Below are positions 20,702-31,917 of a stretch of DNA of 64,000 nucleotides, piece after piece. The stretch's first letter is position 1. Each line of letters starts with the position of its first letter. The notes under the pieces are model-generated. The model worked only from the letters and a program-made list of their open reading frames with translations. It made no database searches and was not told where the DNA came from. Where the stretch lies: the NCBI GenBank assembly GCA_018873225.1, contig JAEILZ010000007.1, positions 930,001 through 994,000 on the forward strand, read 5' to 3'. The DNA is from [Phialemoniopsis] sp. UDSM-2020 (lineage: Eukaryota; Ascomycota; Sordariomycetes; Thyridiales; Thyridiaceae). The position numbers were made by a program, and so were the translations under genes.

Positions 20702-20833
20702 TAGATCCAAACGGAGGTGAGCTTGGGAAGAAGCAATTCACGCACTGAAGAGCCTGGAAACATAGACGCTGAAATAGAGCTCTTGAGAACTTTTAGACTT
20801 GTAGTAGTGTTAGGAGCCTGCCTAGTTCGTACT

Positions 20834-22866
20834 TCAAAACAGTGCAATTTCAATACCGCGGCTCTTGGCTGCTTTATCAATATCAAAGTCGTCCACGCCA
20901 GACTTCCAGACCTCGTCCAGCAGCTCTGACAAAACGCCCATGGACCCAATTCCCGTCGTATCCATCTCAGAGAACCGGCTGCGCACCCGCTTCAGGAGCA
21001 TCTTCCAGTCCGGATAGGCCTCGAGGAGAGACACCTGCAAGCTGGCGGCGACGAGCGGGTACCGCATGCTGTTGAAGACGAGCAGGTGGCCGTACTCGGG
21101 CCTGTCGAGGGACTGCAGGAGCGAGTCCATGGAGCTGATCAGCCGACACAGCAGCACGCTGTCGGCCGGTAACGGCGCTTTCTCGCCTGGTACCCCGCCG
21201 CTTTCGCCCTCTCTGAGAGCCTCCCGCTCGCCAGCCTTGTCGCGCAGCCGCCGCTGGTGCCGGATGCTCAACATCCCCGAGTATCGCCACGCATCCCACA
21301 GGTGGCTCTGCGGGATCTCGCCGATCTCGCCCTCCCAGTACCAGAGGTCCCGCTCGACCTCGCCGCTGGGGCGCTCGGGGATGCGAGCGAAGACGTCGAG
21401 CAGCGACCGCGGCACGCCAGAGATCTGCTCGACGCCGCCGCCGGGCCCGGCCTCGCCCTCGCCCCCGTGTTGTTGGCCCACCCTGTGCCGCTGCCGCCTG
21501 TTCTGGACCGCCCGAAGGCGCTGCCAGACGCCGATGCTGGGGCTCGTGCGGCCCACGACGAGCACGGGCATGTCCATGACGGCTAGCACCTCGACGGTGT
21601 GCAGGGCGTGCGTGTCGCGCAGGTCCAGGTCCGAGGGCAGCTGGTCCATGTCCCCGCCCAGGCGGTACAGCCCCGCGATAAGCTGGATGTAGGACGTCCA
21701 GGGCTTTGCTTGGAGTAACTAGAAGGACAAAAGATAAAACGGAGAGATATTAACCTTGGGAGTGTTCCTGATTGGCTATGCCGGGGAGACGCATCCGGGA
21801 AAGTGGGAAGCGGGGGTGTGTTAAAAGTACTGGGCCTTTCTGCGTACCTGTATTGTGCACACGAGCAGGCCGGCGGTCATCGTGGCCCGCGTCCTGGTAT
21901 TTCGAGGCTGGGCGAGCTCCAGACGGAACTTCTGGAGCGCCTGGTCGATGAAGTCCATGGACGACACCGTTAGACCGTCCTCCAGGAAGGCCTGGATCGC
22001 GACCAGCATGTGGAACAGCGCATCGGACTCCTGGGCCATAGCCGCCATGTACGGCTCCAGCCATGACCCAGTGCGCGTCGCGTATAGCCTGTGAAATCCT
22101 GACGATATGACTGGGTGGAGAAGGGAGGCGCGAGGACCCCCGAACGTGTTAGCCTCAACAAGTTCTAACTCGACTGGGGTATTATTCCCGCCGTTTCCGA
22201 AACCAGGAAAGATAAGCGGGATAAGGGAAACGTACACCTATCGAACAGTTCTTGTTTCGTGTTGTCTGGTCCAGATATGGGAGTTGATTGCGCATACGGA
22301 CTGCAATCGTCGCGATTAATACTACCCAGGCCCGGCGCTCCCTCGTAGGATGTCGCAGTGATGGCCGGGGATGCCCAGTCCCCATCCAAGCTGCTGCCAT
22401 CTTCGTGTGATGCAGTTGCCGGGGTGTCGGGTAGCCGAGCCTCGTGTGGCGGCAATGCTACGGGCGCTGTCACCACTACTACATCCTGATGTTGCTGTGG
22501 TGCTGCCGAGTCGCTGCGGGCACTCGCCGCAGAAGACGACTCGGCAGCTGTGGCAAAGGTAGTCGCCCCGGCAAGGCGACCTCGCGATGCAATGCCGTTT
22601 GTCCATCGGAGAACGACGTCGTAGCCTTGGCACTCGAGCCCGCGCTTTTGACAGGCCTGGCATGCCGGGCGGCTCTCGTCGCACCGTCGCTTTCTCTTCT
22701 TACAGTTCTGGCAGCCTCCTCGGGAGCGATGCATCGTCGTAGGGGCGTGTTTCCGCCGATCGCTGTGGGCCAGACGTTCCGTTGGGAGAGATAAATCGTG
22801 CACCAGTGCCCGACACAGATACGCTTGGTGGCCCATGCAAGTAGTCTTTTGGGCATCTGTTGCCAC
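20834..22866 (-). CDS. Zn(II)2Cys6 transcription factor
   Basis: Three exons, 22866-22236, 22173-21848 and 21718-20834, 613 residues if the first Met is used. Met45 (22734), just before the zinc cluster, is an equally good start. The cluster CQNCKKRKRRCDESRPACQACQ...C follows C-x2-C-x6-C-x6-C-x2-C-x6-C. The first donor was set at GTACGT (22235) because it alone keeps phase with LVEANTFGG. The second intron is 129 bases, long for this window. The C-terminal half has the weakly conserved helical region of fungal-specific regulators (ESDALFHMLVAIQAFLED; LRDTHALHTVEVLAVMDMPVLVVGR). It is convergent with the amine oxidase and divergent from the Hol1-like transporter, so it probably controls one or both. 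Confidence 0.87.
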
Positions 22867-23556
22867 CGATCAGAAAAGCGCGTGCTCGGCTGGTGAGGGG
22901 AAGATGCGGGATGAGATAATTTCGGGGAAGGTGGAGTACGTAGATTCGAAGCTGGCTGTGCTAGATTGTTAGACCGCACTTGAGGATATCATTTGGCATG
23001 AAAGGCATATCGAGGCTGCCCTGGTCCAGCGGGGTTAAGATATCATCGCAATCTGGTCCAGCCTCGAGACGCGGAGGGGCCGAGACGTGTTGGGCCCCTA
23101 GCCCTTGACTTGACTGACGGGCTAGACTGCGACTGTCCGAAGTTAAGAGTAGCTCCTGCTTTAGTCAAAAGGCTTATCTGGCTCTGGCGCTGAAACGGCT
23201 GAAGTGAGATGTGTGCTCCATACCAGCGTTATCATCCCCTGCCACGCTAATTCCACTAGTTGCATTTCCCCGCATGCTCGGCACTTATCTTGGTCCATAT
23301 GATAAGGGGGGGAAGAGAGAGGGGCTATGTCGAAAGGGGAAGATGTATGCGCCAGGCGATACGCATCCATGTTGGTAGAGATTACTGGAGTATCCGTATC
23401 AAGTTGTGACGTTGCGAATAAAGTTGGACGACCAGACGGCCATCGTGGGACAGTGAGTCCGCATCGTGGACTTGCAAATCGTTGAGTCTTGTCATTATCC
23501 TTCCTTTCTCAGCTTCGACAACCAGTTTGCCAGCCAAACCAGACCCAGCAGCAACC
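22867..23556. promoter_or_regulatory. Divergent promoter with three GATA sites
   Basis: A 690-base spacer between the regulator and the MFS transporter. Three HGATAR sites of AreA/NIT2 type are seen: CTTATC at 23173-23178 (AGATAAG on the minus strand), CTTATC at 23284-23289 (AGATAAG on the minus strand) and TGATAAG at 23300-23306. The last two are 17 bases apart. This suggests nitrogen-status control. Confidence 0.5.
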
Positions 23557-25550
23557 ATGGACGAGAACGGACACACAATCCTGCCTCCTGGAACAGTCCC
23601 ACTGGTCGAGTGTGAGTCCCCAATTCCCACTTGTCGCGAGACCAAGAGTTGAGAGTATATCAAGTTTGCTGACTATAACTATTGGCATCGAGCAGTTGAA
23701 GTTGCGACCGACGGCACACGCCTCATCTTGTCGCCCGCGCCTTCCAATGACCCGAACGAACCACTGGTAGGTCCCTGCGACCGGACTATAACAAGTGTTT
23801 CTACTGCTGATTGGGTTGAAGAACTGGGCCCCATGGAGGAAGTATTTCAACTTCCTCCTCATCATGGCGATGACCACTGCCGCTTTCGCCAAGTACTACT
23901 CCCTCTTCTGACATTCTATTTCGTGGAGGAGAATAGATGGCTGACTCTGCGGTATTGACACTTGCTCAGTTTGCAGATCCAGACGGTCTTCTGGCAGCAA
24001 ATGTCAGTTGATCTGAGCCTGACGACCTCGCAACTCAACAATGCTCAATCTGGTAATCTTGCTGGTCTGGCTGTCGGCTGCATCTTTTTTATTCCTTTCA
24101 CCGTCAAGTACGGCCGGCGCCTGGTCTACATTCTCTCCATCTGTGTACTGGCCGCCGCGACTTGGTGGACTGCTCGAATGCAGTCCTATGCAGAACTCAT
24201 GTGCACCAGCGTAATTTGCGGATTGGCTGGCGCCATCAATGAGACAGCTGTGCAGATGACTGTGAGTTGACACCGCAACCTTTCCTTTGCCACAATGCAA
24301 GACTTAACCACCAACAGATTGCCGACATGTTTTTCGTGCACCAACGTGCCACAGCCAACGCTTGCTACTTCGCCTCGGTCATGATCGGAAGTTTCCTCGC
24401 CCCCATTGCTGGCGGTGCACAGGCTGCAACCCAGGGCTGGCGCTGGTCGTACTACGCTCTTGCCATTGCTCTGACCTGCGTGTCATTCATCTTTATCTTC
24501 TGCTACGAGGAGACCAAATACGTCCCCATCTCCAATGGCCAGAGAGAAGGTGGAACCGCCCAGGCTTCTATGGATGGCGAGGCTCTCGAGAAGGAGAAGC
24601 TCCCTGAGGGTGCTGATCTCACCATCGTTGCCTCGACCGCCATGGCGGAGCCGGCACCCCCTCTCAACACTTACCGTCAACGCATGCGCCTCGTCACCAA
24701 GACGGATGAGTCGCTCTGGAAGCTCTTCGTCATGCCCCTCTCCGTCATCACGATGCCTCATGTGCTGTTCACGGCATTGCAGTTTGCCTCGGCCATCGCC
24801 TGGCTCGTCCTCTTCATGCCCGCTGTCTCCGTCATCTTCTCTGCACCTCCCTACAGCTTCACCACCGCCGGTGTGGGCTACATGACCCTTGGTCCGTTCG
24901 TCGGCAACGCCTTAGGCAGCTTGTACGGCGGCCCCTTGTCTGACTGGTCGGCCAAGTGGTTTGCCAAACGCAACGGTGGCCTTTACGAGCCAGAGATGCG
25001 ATTGTACATACTGCCGCTTCCCATCGCCTGCATGGCGAGTGGCTTGATCATGTTTGGTGTCACCGCGGACAAGGTGAGTTCACCATCTACAGTGTTGCAG
25101 TACTGGACAGAAAGTGCGAGGTTTGCTAACTTGGTATTAGGGAATGCACTGGATTCTGCCCAGTGTTGGCGGTGCCCTCTTTGCCTTTGGTATGGGCGCT
25201 ATGGGTGATATCACATTCACCTTTACCGTTGATACTTATCGTGAGGTATGACTCTCTCCGTAACCGACAAGATGTATTTTACTCATGACTAAAATTCGTC
25301 ACTGCAGCTCATCGCCGAAGCTTTCGTGGGAGTGGCCTTCTTCCGCAACGCGTTCAGTGTCGCCATCCCCTTCTCCCTTGTCCCATGGATGACCACCATG
25401 GGAGTGAGCAACATGTTCATTATCATCGGCTGCCTTTCTCTCGCCATCGGACTCCTGTTCGTCCCTATGATCATCTGGGGTAAACAGATCCGAACGGCTC
25501 TGACACCTCGATACTATCACCTCGTGGACAAGCACGCACACGTCTCCTGA
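23557..25550 (+). CDS. MFS transporter, Hol1-like (DHA1 group)
   Basis: Twelve-helix plasma-membrane permease of 530 residues from seven exons: 23557-23611, 23696-23766, 23822-23892, 23970-24261, 24318-25073, 25141-25245 and 25308-25550. All phases agree. Diagnostic segments are NWAPWRKYFNFLL, VFWQQMSVDLSLTTSQLNNAQSGN..., the loop 2-3 motif KYGRRLVY, and the last helices with TFTVDTYRE and FFRNAFSVAI. These resemble Saccharomyces Hol1, a broad cation carrier reported to take up polyamines, and its many fungal relatives. A large hydrophilic central loop carries the EALEKEKLPEGAD segment. Position beside an amine oxidase and a Zn2Cys6 gene supports amine uptake, but drug or other cation transport cannot be excluded. 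Confidence 0.92.
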
Positions 25551-25954
25551 CGTGGATGCACAATTGCTAGGTGGTACCCCTGTAGACTTCAAGCTATGGA
25601 GTCAAGGAAAGTTGTTTGAATGGAATGATATCAAGTATATGGGCTCCCAAGTATTTGACTGCTACAGTGGATATACCAATGAATAGGGAGAATGGACCAA
25701 GTCAAGTAGAGGATGTTTAGCTCTTCAATTTTATGATGTTCTTAGAAGTATCGGGCTCTTTGACAATGTTTGAAACAGATTGATTTCTAGGAATAGATAG
25801 CCGCGAATACTGATGAGAACGTACGGGTATTATGTTCACTTCGTCTCTTCAACTGTGTCTAATTTTCAGTATAGCTCGGCTTATGCCTGGCAGGTAGATC
25901 GAGAATCGGGATAGCATTTAAGAGACTGATGAAAACCTGACATATGCCCAAAAA

Positions 25955-25998
25955 TGTGCCCAAGATGTGCACAAGATGTGCCCAAGATATTCCGAAGA
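25955..25998. repeat. 11-bp tandem repeat (TGTGCCCAAGA)
   Basis: TGTGCCCAAGA at 25955-25965, TGTGCACAAGA at 25966-25976, TGTGCCCAAGA at 25977-25987, then a diverged fourth unit TATTCCGAAGA to 25998. Confidence 0.85.
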
Positions 25999-26190
25999 AT
26001 ATTCCATCCAGCAGCTCACATAGGCATCGGCAAGAGAACGGGTTGATTGTCTCTCCTGCATTGACTTACAACAGACATCACTCTAAGTGCGGGGCTCGTC
26101 TGTGGACATTGACTAGTGCTAAGACATCCAGCCGGCCGGGCCTGGCCTGAAATCCGAGTTCCATGGGGACCATTCTCAAAATCTGACTTC

Positions 26191-26239
26191 TCCAAAAGAA
26201 GTATCCGTATCCTGCTGTCCAAAAGCAGTATGCGTATCC
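26191..26239. repeat. 22-bp direct repeat, two copies
   Basis: The 22-mers at 26191-26212 and 26218-26239 begin TCCAAAAG and end CGTATCC and differ at two bases. They are spaced 27 bases start to start, in the amidase upstream region. Confidence 0.8.
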
Positions 26240-26611
26240 CTCCCTCCTTATCACCCCCGCATTGCTGGAGAGCTAGTTGGAGAATGCAGAGACTGGGGCA
26301 ATTGCCGACGCTTTGCGGAGGCATGGTAGCGGCGGCAACGTCTTCCCTATAAGGCTAGTTCGCGGGTTAATTCGTCGAGGACGCAATCTTTCCGAGGTTC
26401 GGAGATAGACAGCTCAGAGGTACTCCGAACAATATGGACAAGAGATTCTTCTCATTCTTCCCACATCGTGAGGGTCTAAACTTTGTTCGTCTGTTGCAGC
26501 TGTGGCCTGGAGTTTGACTGCTTTTCTTCAGCAAGTACGCGCATCATACTTATGCTAAAGGCATCCCGTCCGTCCATAAACCAAGCAAACATCTTTAGGC
26601 AGGGATTGATC

Positions 26612-28581
26612 ATGGGAGATTGGCAGGCTCTGGCGGCTGCTCACCGAGCGAAACAAAATGAATCCATTCCTGCGGAATGGAGACTGGAAAAGAACATACT
26701 CGCTGAGATCAGCGGCGAAGGCACGAACGATGCGGGACGTCTTATCAGATCACAAGCTGTGAAGAAAAGTCGTCTTCTAACGGAAAAGGAGCTGGAGATT
26801 ACGGACAACTTTACAGCTACACAGGTACTTGATAAGATCGCGCGGCAGGAGCTGACATCCCTCGAGGTGGCAACAGCATTTTGCAAGCGAGCTGCTCTGG
26901 CACAACAATTGGTCAGTACTACTAGGCCTCTTTGACTGTATGACTAATTGCTGGAAGCTGAAGCTAATACTGAGGATATAGATATCTTGCCTAACGGAGA
27001 TATTCTTTGATGAAGCAATTGAGCGTGCCAAGTGGCTTGACAAGTATCTACAAGAAGAGGGTCATACTATCGGACCGCTCCATGGCCTGCCTATCAGTCT
27101 CAAGGTAAATTCCTACCCTACAATTCTATGTAGCTAAGCTAATTTAACTTCAGGACTCCTTTATTGTGAAAGGGCAGCATTCAACTGTCGGGTATGTGGA
27201 GGCTCTTAGAAGGCCATTGTTGGACGATACATCCACACTTGTCGATATGCTCTTTGATGCTGGTGCGATCATCTATTGCAAAACAAATGTTCCCCAGACA
27301 ATGATGGTATGTTGCTCTGCACCTTCCTGTAGTTGAAATTTTTCCAACCGTACCTTATGAGTTTAGACCGCCGACTCTGATAACAACCTCTTCGGACGTA
27401 CTCTCAACCCTCATAACATCAAACTTACAGCTGGAGGCTCCACCGGTGGCGAAGGAGCCCTGCTGGCGTTCAAGGGGTCACCGCTTGGGGTGGGTACCGA
27501 TATCGCCGGTTCCATTCGTATCCCCTCGTTATGCTGTGGGATCTACGGGTTCAAGCCGACCGCCGAGCGCGTGCCGTTTAGTGGAAACACTCGAGGCCCC
27601 TTCCCACGCCTGCGCATCCCGGGCGGCGTCATTCCGGCTGCGGGACCCATGGGCAACTCCGTTGAGGACCTCGAGCTATTTATGCGTGTGATCATAGATA
27701 TGCGTCCCTGGAAGTATGACGCGACTGTGTATGACGTTCCCTGGAGAAGACAGGAGACTACCAGCCAGAAGGTACTTACTATCGGGGTACTTCCCGAGGA
27801 CGAGACGTACATACTGCAACCGCCGGTCCGCCGAGCGCTCGACTCGGCTGTTAAAGCCTTGGCTCGTACGGGCCACAAGATTGTGTATCTGCCCCGTGAC
27901 GACTCTCGTAGCGTTGCACTCGGGGCCGTTCTTGGGTTCTACTGCTTCGGCCTTGGGGGGCCACCACTTGACAATTTGGAGGAGGAGTTTAAGGAGCCTC
28001 TGATCCCTTCGGTCAAGAGGGGCGTTCACCCTTTCGGTAGCGTCTCGTTCTCTATTCCTCAAGACCTGGACTTCCCCCAGTTGCTCGACAGGATAACCAG
28101 CGCCCGCTCAGAGTATGCTGACAGCTGGAAACGCACATGGATCGCCCATGATCTCGACGTGATCATCGGGCCGGGAGCACAGCATACTGCCGTCCCCCAT
28201 GACACCTATGGCAACCCGGTCTATACCCTAGTGTGGAATGTACTTGATGTGAGTATTTATCCGCCTGGTTACGCTTGTATGCCGTAAAGGTTCCTAATAT
28301 ACATGATTAAAACAGTACCCTGCTGGTATCATCCCATACGAGGAGGTTCGAAAAGAACATGACCCTCACCATGTCAAGGCCACTGCTCCCTACGACCCCC
28401 ACTGTGAGTTGTGATCTCAATTTGACTTCATCATGTACATCTCTGACAATAATTACCAGATGACCCTGAGGAGCTCCACGGTGCTCCATGTGCCCTTCAA
28501 ATCGTTACACCCCGATTCAGGGATGAGGAGTGCCTGAGCGCCATGCGCATCATAGACAAGGTACTACATCGCAAGCAATGA
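26612..28581 (+). CDS. Amidase (acetamidase-like, amidase signature family)
   Basis: Hydrolyses a carboxamide to acid plus ammonia or amine; cytosolic. Six exons, 26612-26911, 26982-27104, 27154-27306, 27367-28248, 28316-28403 and 28460-28581; 555 residues, close to the length of AmdS-type fungal acetamidases. The full catalytic triad is visible: Lys141 in PISLKDSF, cis-Ser217 in AGGSTGGEGA and nucleophile Ser241 in GTDIAGSIR. The downstream GIYGFKPT and GPMGNSVEDLELFM segments are typical. The start is the ATG before GDWQALAAAH; earlier in-frame Met codons lie in non-homologous leader. The C-terminus ends soon after RIIDK and could be extended by an unseen intron at the GTACTA there. It sits between an amine/cation transporter and an amino-acid permease. 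Confidence 0.93.
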
Positions 28582-28833
28582 CAAGGACAGACGTTTGCGC
28601 TCGCACTTAGGACTTTAAATCAATCAGTCCTACCAGTTCTATCGCTAGCATTCTTGAATGGCAATTGCTTTGTCTTGCACACAATACATTCCTTTTTTGG
28701 TGCCCATGTCTAGCCAGAATGCCGTGATGGAGGCACTCAGCCATCATAGTACAGCCATCGCAGTACTACCACAACCAGTCCATAAATCTGGGTCATGTCA
28801 GTAATGAAGATCCTACGGCTGTTGGGATGCGCC

Positions 28834-31219
28834 TTACCGTTGATAACGAGTGACTGGCCCCTTGATGACCAGCGTGGCCTCATGAGCCTCTACCTCTGCA
28901 AGTCCAGTCTGGAAGTCCATTTCTTCTGGCTTGATAAAGGAGGTACGCTTCACGACCTTCCACCCTAGATAGATCACGACTGCAGCAGAGTAAGTGACTG
29001 CTTGAACACATGACAGAATAGTTTTTGTCGACTCACAGAAAAGAACAATAGTGAAGTATGCCGTAAAGAACCCCGAGAAGCTCCAGTGACCCTTGATGAA
29101 GACACCTAGGAATGAAGTCAGTCCAGAGGCTTGAGTGGTAGCAAGTGTCGGGTCACCTTACCGTATCCATTGGTGATCAAGATAATGCTAACCCAGAAGA
29201 TGGCAAAGTAATTGGAGTATGCTGTCAGTTGCAATCAGTGGGGGCTGTGCGCACCTAATTACTTGTTCCAAACTTACGAGTGAATTTGCTCTTGAAAGGG
29301 AGACTCGCGGTGCTAATCCCCTGTGCCTTGAGACCTCGGTGGAATTGCAGATTGGCAGCCTGGGTCTTGTCAGTGATCACTTGCCGCAGTTGTTTTCTCA
29401 CACAAGTTAAGCCTTACCAGCATCAGAATATATGCAATCATAATCGCTGTAGACCCCAGGTTGATAAACCAACCGAGAACGACGGCAGAGGCGGTGTTGC
29501 AAGTCATGAAAGCAAGTGATGCCACAGCGATCGACAACACCAACGCAGGAAGCGGCACGCCACTCTTCGTCGTGCGGGCAAAGATCTTGGGAGCTCTGCC
29601 ATTCTTTGCCAGTCCAAAGACTGTCCTTGAAGCTTGGAAGAGTAGGCAGTTGGTACAGCTCCAGGCGGAAGTAATACTGAGAGGCAGGTTATCAAGCTGG
29701 ACTCTGTAAAAGGGAGTGTCAAGGGATACTCACACCATGGCATTGCAGAGATCCGGGAGAAATGGAATGTCCAATCTGTTCATGGCGATGATGAATGGTG
29801 ACTTGGCGACACCATTGCCAGTCGCGATAGCCGTGACTAGGAAAAGGTAAGTATCCGAGCACGCCACACAACACAACCAAATCAGATCGGAAACGTACGC
29901 ATGGTAGGGTCGTTGTACGGGACCAAAAGCCCAACAGCAAAGACCGAAAGGATGAAGAAGACAATGAGTCGGTAGATGACTCTTTTGACGGCTTTCGGGA
30001 TGTTCCGGCGCGGGTTTTCCGCCTCGGGCGCGCAGTTGGCAATGAAGTCAGGACCGCCAATAGCGAAGGCCGCAGTGTTGAATACTCTGTTAACATCGTT
30101 AGCAGTGATGCATACTTGGGCTCAGTGCATTTCGATGCCTACCCCCAGATGGCTAGGAATCGACCCGTTGTCCCGGTCGTGTAAGCTTCGTTGAAGGCAC
30201 CCGGAGACTTCCAGTAGCGGAACCCGATCCGATCGTGTTTGGGGTTACCACCAAGCACGACTATGAAAGTGAACAGGAGGAATCCAATGATGAGGAAGAT
30301 TTTGAAGATTGATGCGTAGAACTCAGCCTCTCCAAAGTATTTGACGGCTAAGCAGTTCAGCGCAAAGACCACGACCAGGGTCACAGCTACCCATACGCCT
30401 GGATTGATGTCCGGGAACCAGTATGACCACAGACCCGTCAACGCGGTACAGTCGGCGGCCGTGAAAATCCTGTGATCTAGTGTTAAACATTGCGACAGTC
30501 GGCGGATCGAGTAATACGTACATCCTGTGGCGAATTCATGATCAGTCCGCTGTGCATAGATGGGGATGAGGAATCGGAAGTCTTACATGCTGTATGCATA
30601 AACCCATCCCATAGCAACTCCAGCACTTTCGTCAACGAAACGGCCGATATCTGTGCATATTAGAAACTGACCCATGGGTCACGCATGGAAAGAGGTCTTA
30701 CGTGTTGCAAATGAACCCGGGACCGGCAGAAATGCCGACATCTCGCCCATGGCATGGGCAACACAAAGAAGAAAGATGCACCTAGTTTCCCATCAGATCG
30801 GCACGATATTCAGACTTGTTGTCAAGGCCTTTGGCAACCAACCAGATGGAGTACCCGATGAGCAAGCCGCCAGGTCCGGCGCTGCTGAGCACGCCGGACG
30901 TACCAACGAAGAGTCCTAAAGCAGTCAGCGCCGATGTCCGCCCGAAGGTTTGAGGCCTAACATAGGAGGTTGTTGCCATGAGAAAGATACTTACCAGTCC
31001 CAATAACTCCCGATATCGCAAGCAATTGGATATGGTGTGATTTTAAACCTCTGTGGATACCATACTCGGACAGATTGACCCTCGAAATAGTATCATTGTG
31101 GTCGCCGACAGACTAGTTGTATTCTGTTAGAGCGGTTCAGGAGGGGTGCCGTATGGTCTTACAGTGGAATCGCTCGACTGCTGAGCACCAGTGATCTCGG
31201 TTCCGGATGTCTTCTCCAT
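28834..31219 (-). CDS. Amino-acid permease (YAT/APC family)
   Basis: Twelve-helix proton-coupled amino-acid permease, plasma membrane, 541 residues. Thirteen exons: 31219-31163, 31112-30995, 30915-30843, 30781-30702, 30650-30587, 30469-30143, 30086-29899, 29836-29734, 29676-29418, 29359-29278, 29221-29162, 29105-29037 and 28979-28834. Family signatures: LYSEYGIHRGLKSHHIQLLAISGVIGTGLFVG-like helix 1 region (HRGLKSHHIQ), MGEMSAFLPVPGSFATH in helix 3, FAIGGPDFIANCAPEAENPRR, FHRGLKAQGIS, and a C-terminal KPEEMDFQTGLAE. The 117-base intron at 30470-30586 is about twice the others and might hide a tiny exon. Its start faces the DUF3445 gene across a promoter rich in GATA sites, which fits nitrogen control as known for fungal permeases. 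Confidence 0.93.
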
Positions 31220-31468
31220 GTTGAAGTGAAATTGTTGTGTTCGGAGATCGACTCTTCTGCTGCGTCTGCTTTGGCAACTGCTGAAGTCTGTGTGTCTGAT
31301 ATCTAGAGGGACCACCTCGGTAGTTATATAATACTGTTTTCGGGTCCAATCCGAGATCCCCCAGATTGCAGATGCCGAATACCGCTCCACATCGATCCCT
31401 CCCCGCATTCACTCGATGGGTATTCACTTACGGGAGATCGATAGCGACATGTTTTTGGAGCCGTCATT

Positions 31469-31482
31469 AAGGCGCGTTTATC
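31469..31482 (-). promoter_or_regulatory. GATA element copy 1 (AAGGCGCGTTTATC)
   Basis: Minus-strand reading GATAAACGCGCCTT, preceded by A to give AGATAAA (HGATAR). It differs by one base from copies 2 and 3. Confidence 0.6.
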
Positions 31483-31548
31483 TCCCTCGAGGTCAGTCAA
31501 AGGGGCGACCTCGCGATGAGTCTTTTTGCTAACTACGCTAATGGGACG

Positions 31549-31562
31549 AAGGCGCGCTTATC
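31549..31562 (-). promoter_or_regulatory. GATA element copy 2 (AAGGCGCGCTTATC)
   Basis: Minus-strand reading GATAAGCGCGCCTT, preceded by T. It is identical to copy 3 and lies 80 bases from copy 1. Confidence 0.6.
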
Positions 31563-31681
31563 AACGACAAAGTGGGACGTGGACAATGCCCTCAGCAACT
31601 CTCACCCAGTCGATAAGAAACCCCACAAAGATGACTAGCTCTGACTTCAACCCCGGGTAGGGTGGTGTGGCCCCCGAGCAT

Positions 31682-31695
31682 AAGGCGCGCTTATC
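31682..31695 (-). promoter_or_regulatory. GATA element copy 3 (AAGGCGCGCTTATC)
   Basis: Minus-strand reading GATAAGCGCGCCTT, preceded by A (AGATAAG). It lies 133 bases from copy 2. The GCGCGC extension is not part of the GATA-factor consensus and may bind a partner. Confidence 0.6.
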
Positions 31696-31917
31696 TGAGC
31701 CTCGTGATTGTGAAGCTGCACCCACCCAGAGGAGATTACCGCGCCTTGTTGGTCCACCCTGCGACGATCAACGCGCGGGGAAACACCCTTGAGTCTTGCG
31801 GCTGGAGCAGATTAGGCTGATTTAAATCAATGGGATGCACTTCTTACTTTGAGCTGCGGCTTCGACCCGTGGACCTTGACTGGTCAAGGAATACGTGTTG
31901 AACTGATCGCGAACATC

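Larger units (their letters stand above)
25551..26611. other. Intergenic with short repeats, amidase promoter
   Basis: About 1.06 kb without a supported gene. It contains an 11-bp tandem repeat (25955-25998), a 22-bp imperfect direct repeat (26191-26239) and one AGATAG GATA-type site (26403-26408) upstream of the amidase. Confidence 0.45.
31220..31917. promoter_or_regulatory. Divergent promoter with five GATA sites and a 14-bp element x3
   Basis: A 698-base spacer between the permease and the DUF3445 gene. GATA-type sites are at 31439-31444 (CGATAG), 31611-31617 (CGATAAG) and inside each copy of the 14-bp element described next. A TATATAA-like stretch near 31324-31331 (minus strand) lies about 105 bases before the permease ATG. 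Confidence 0.6.
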
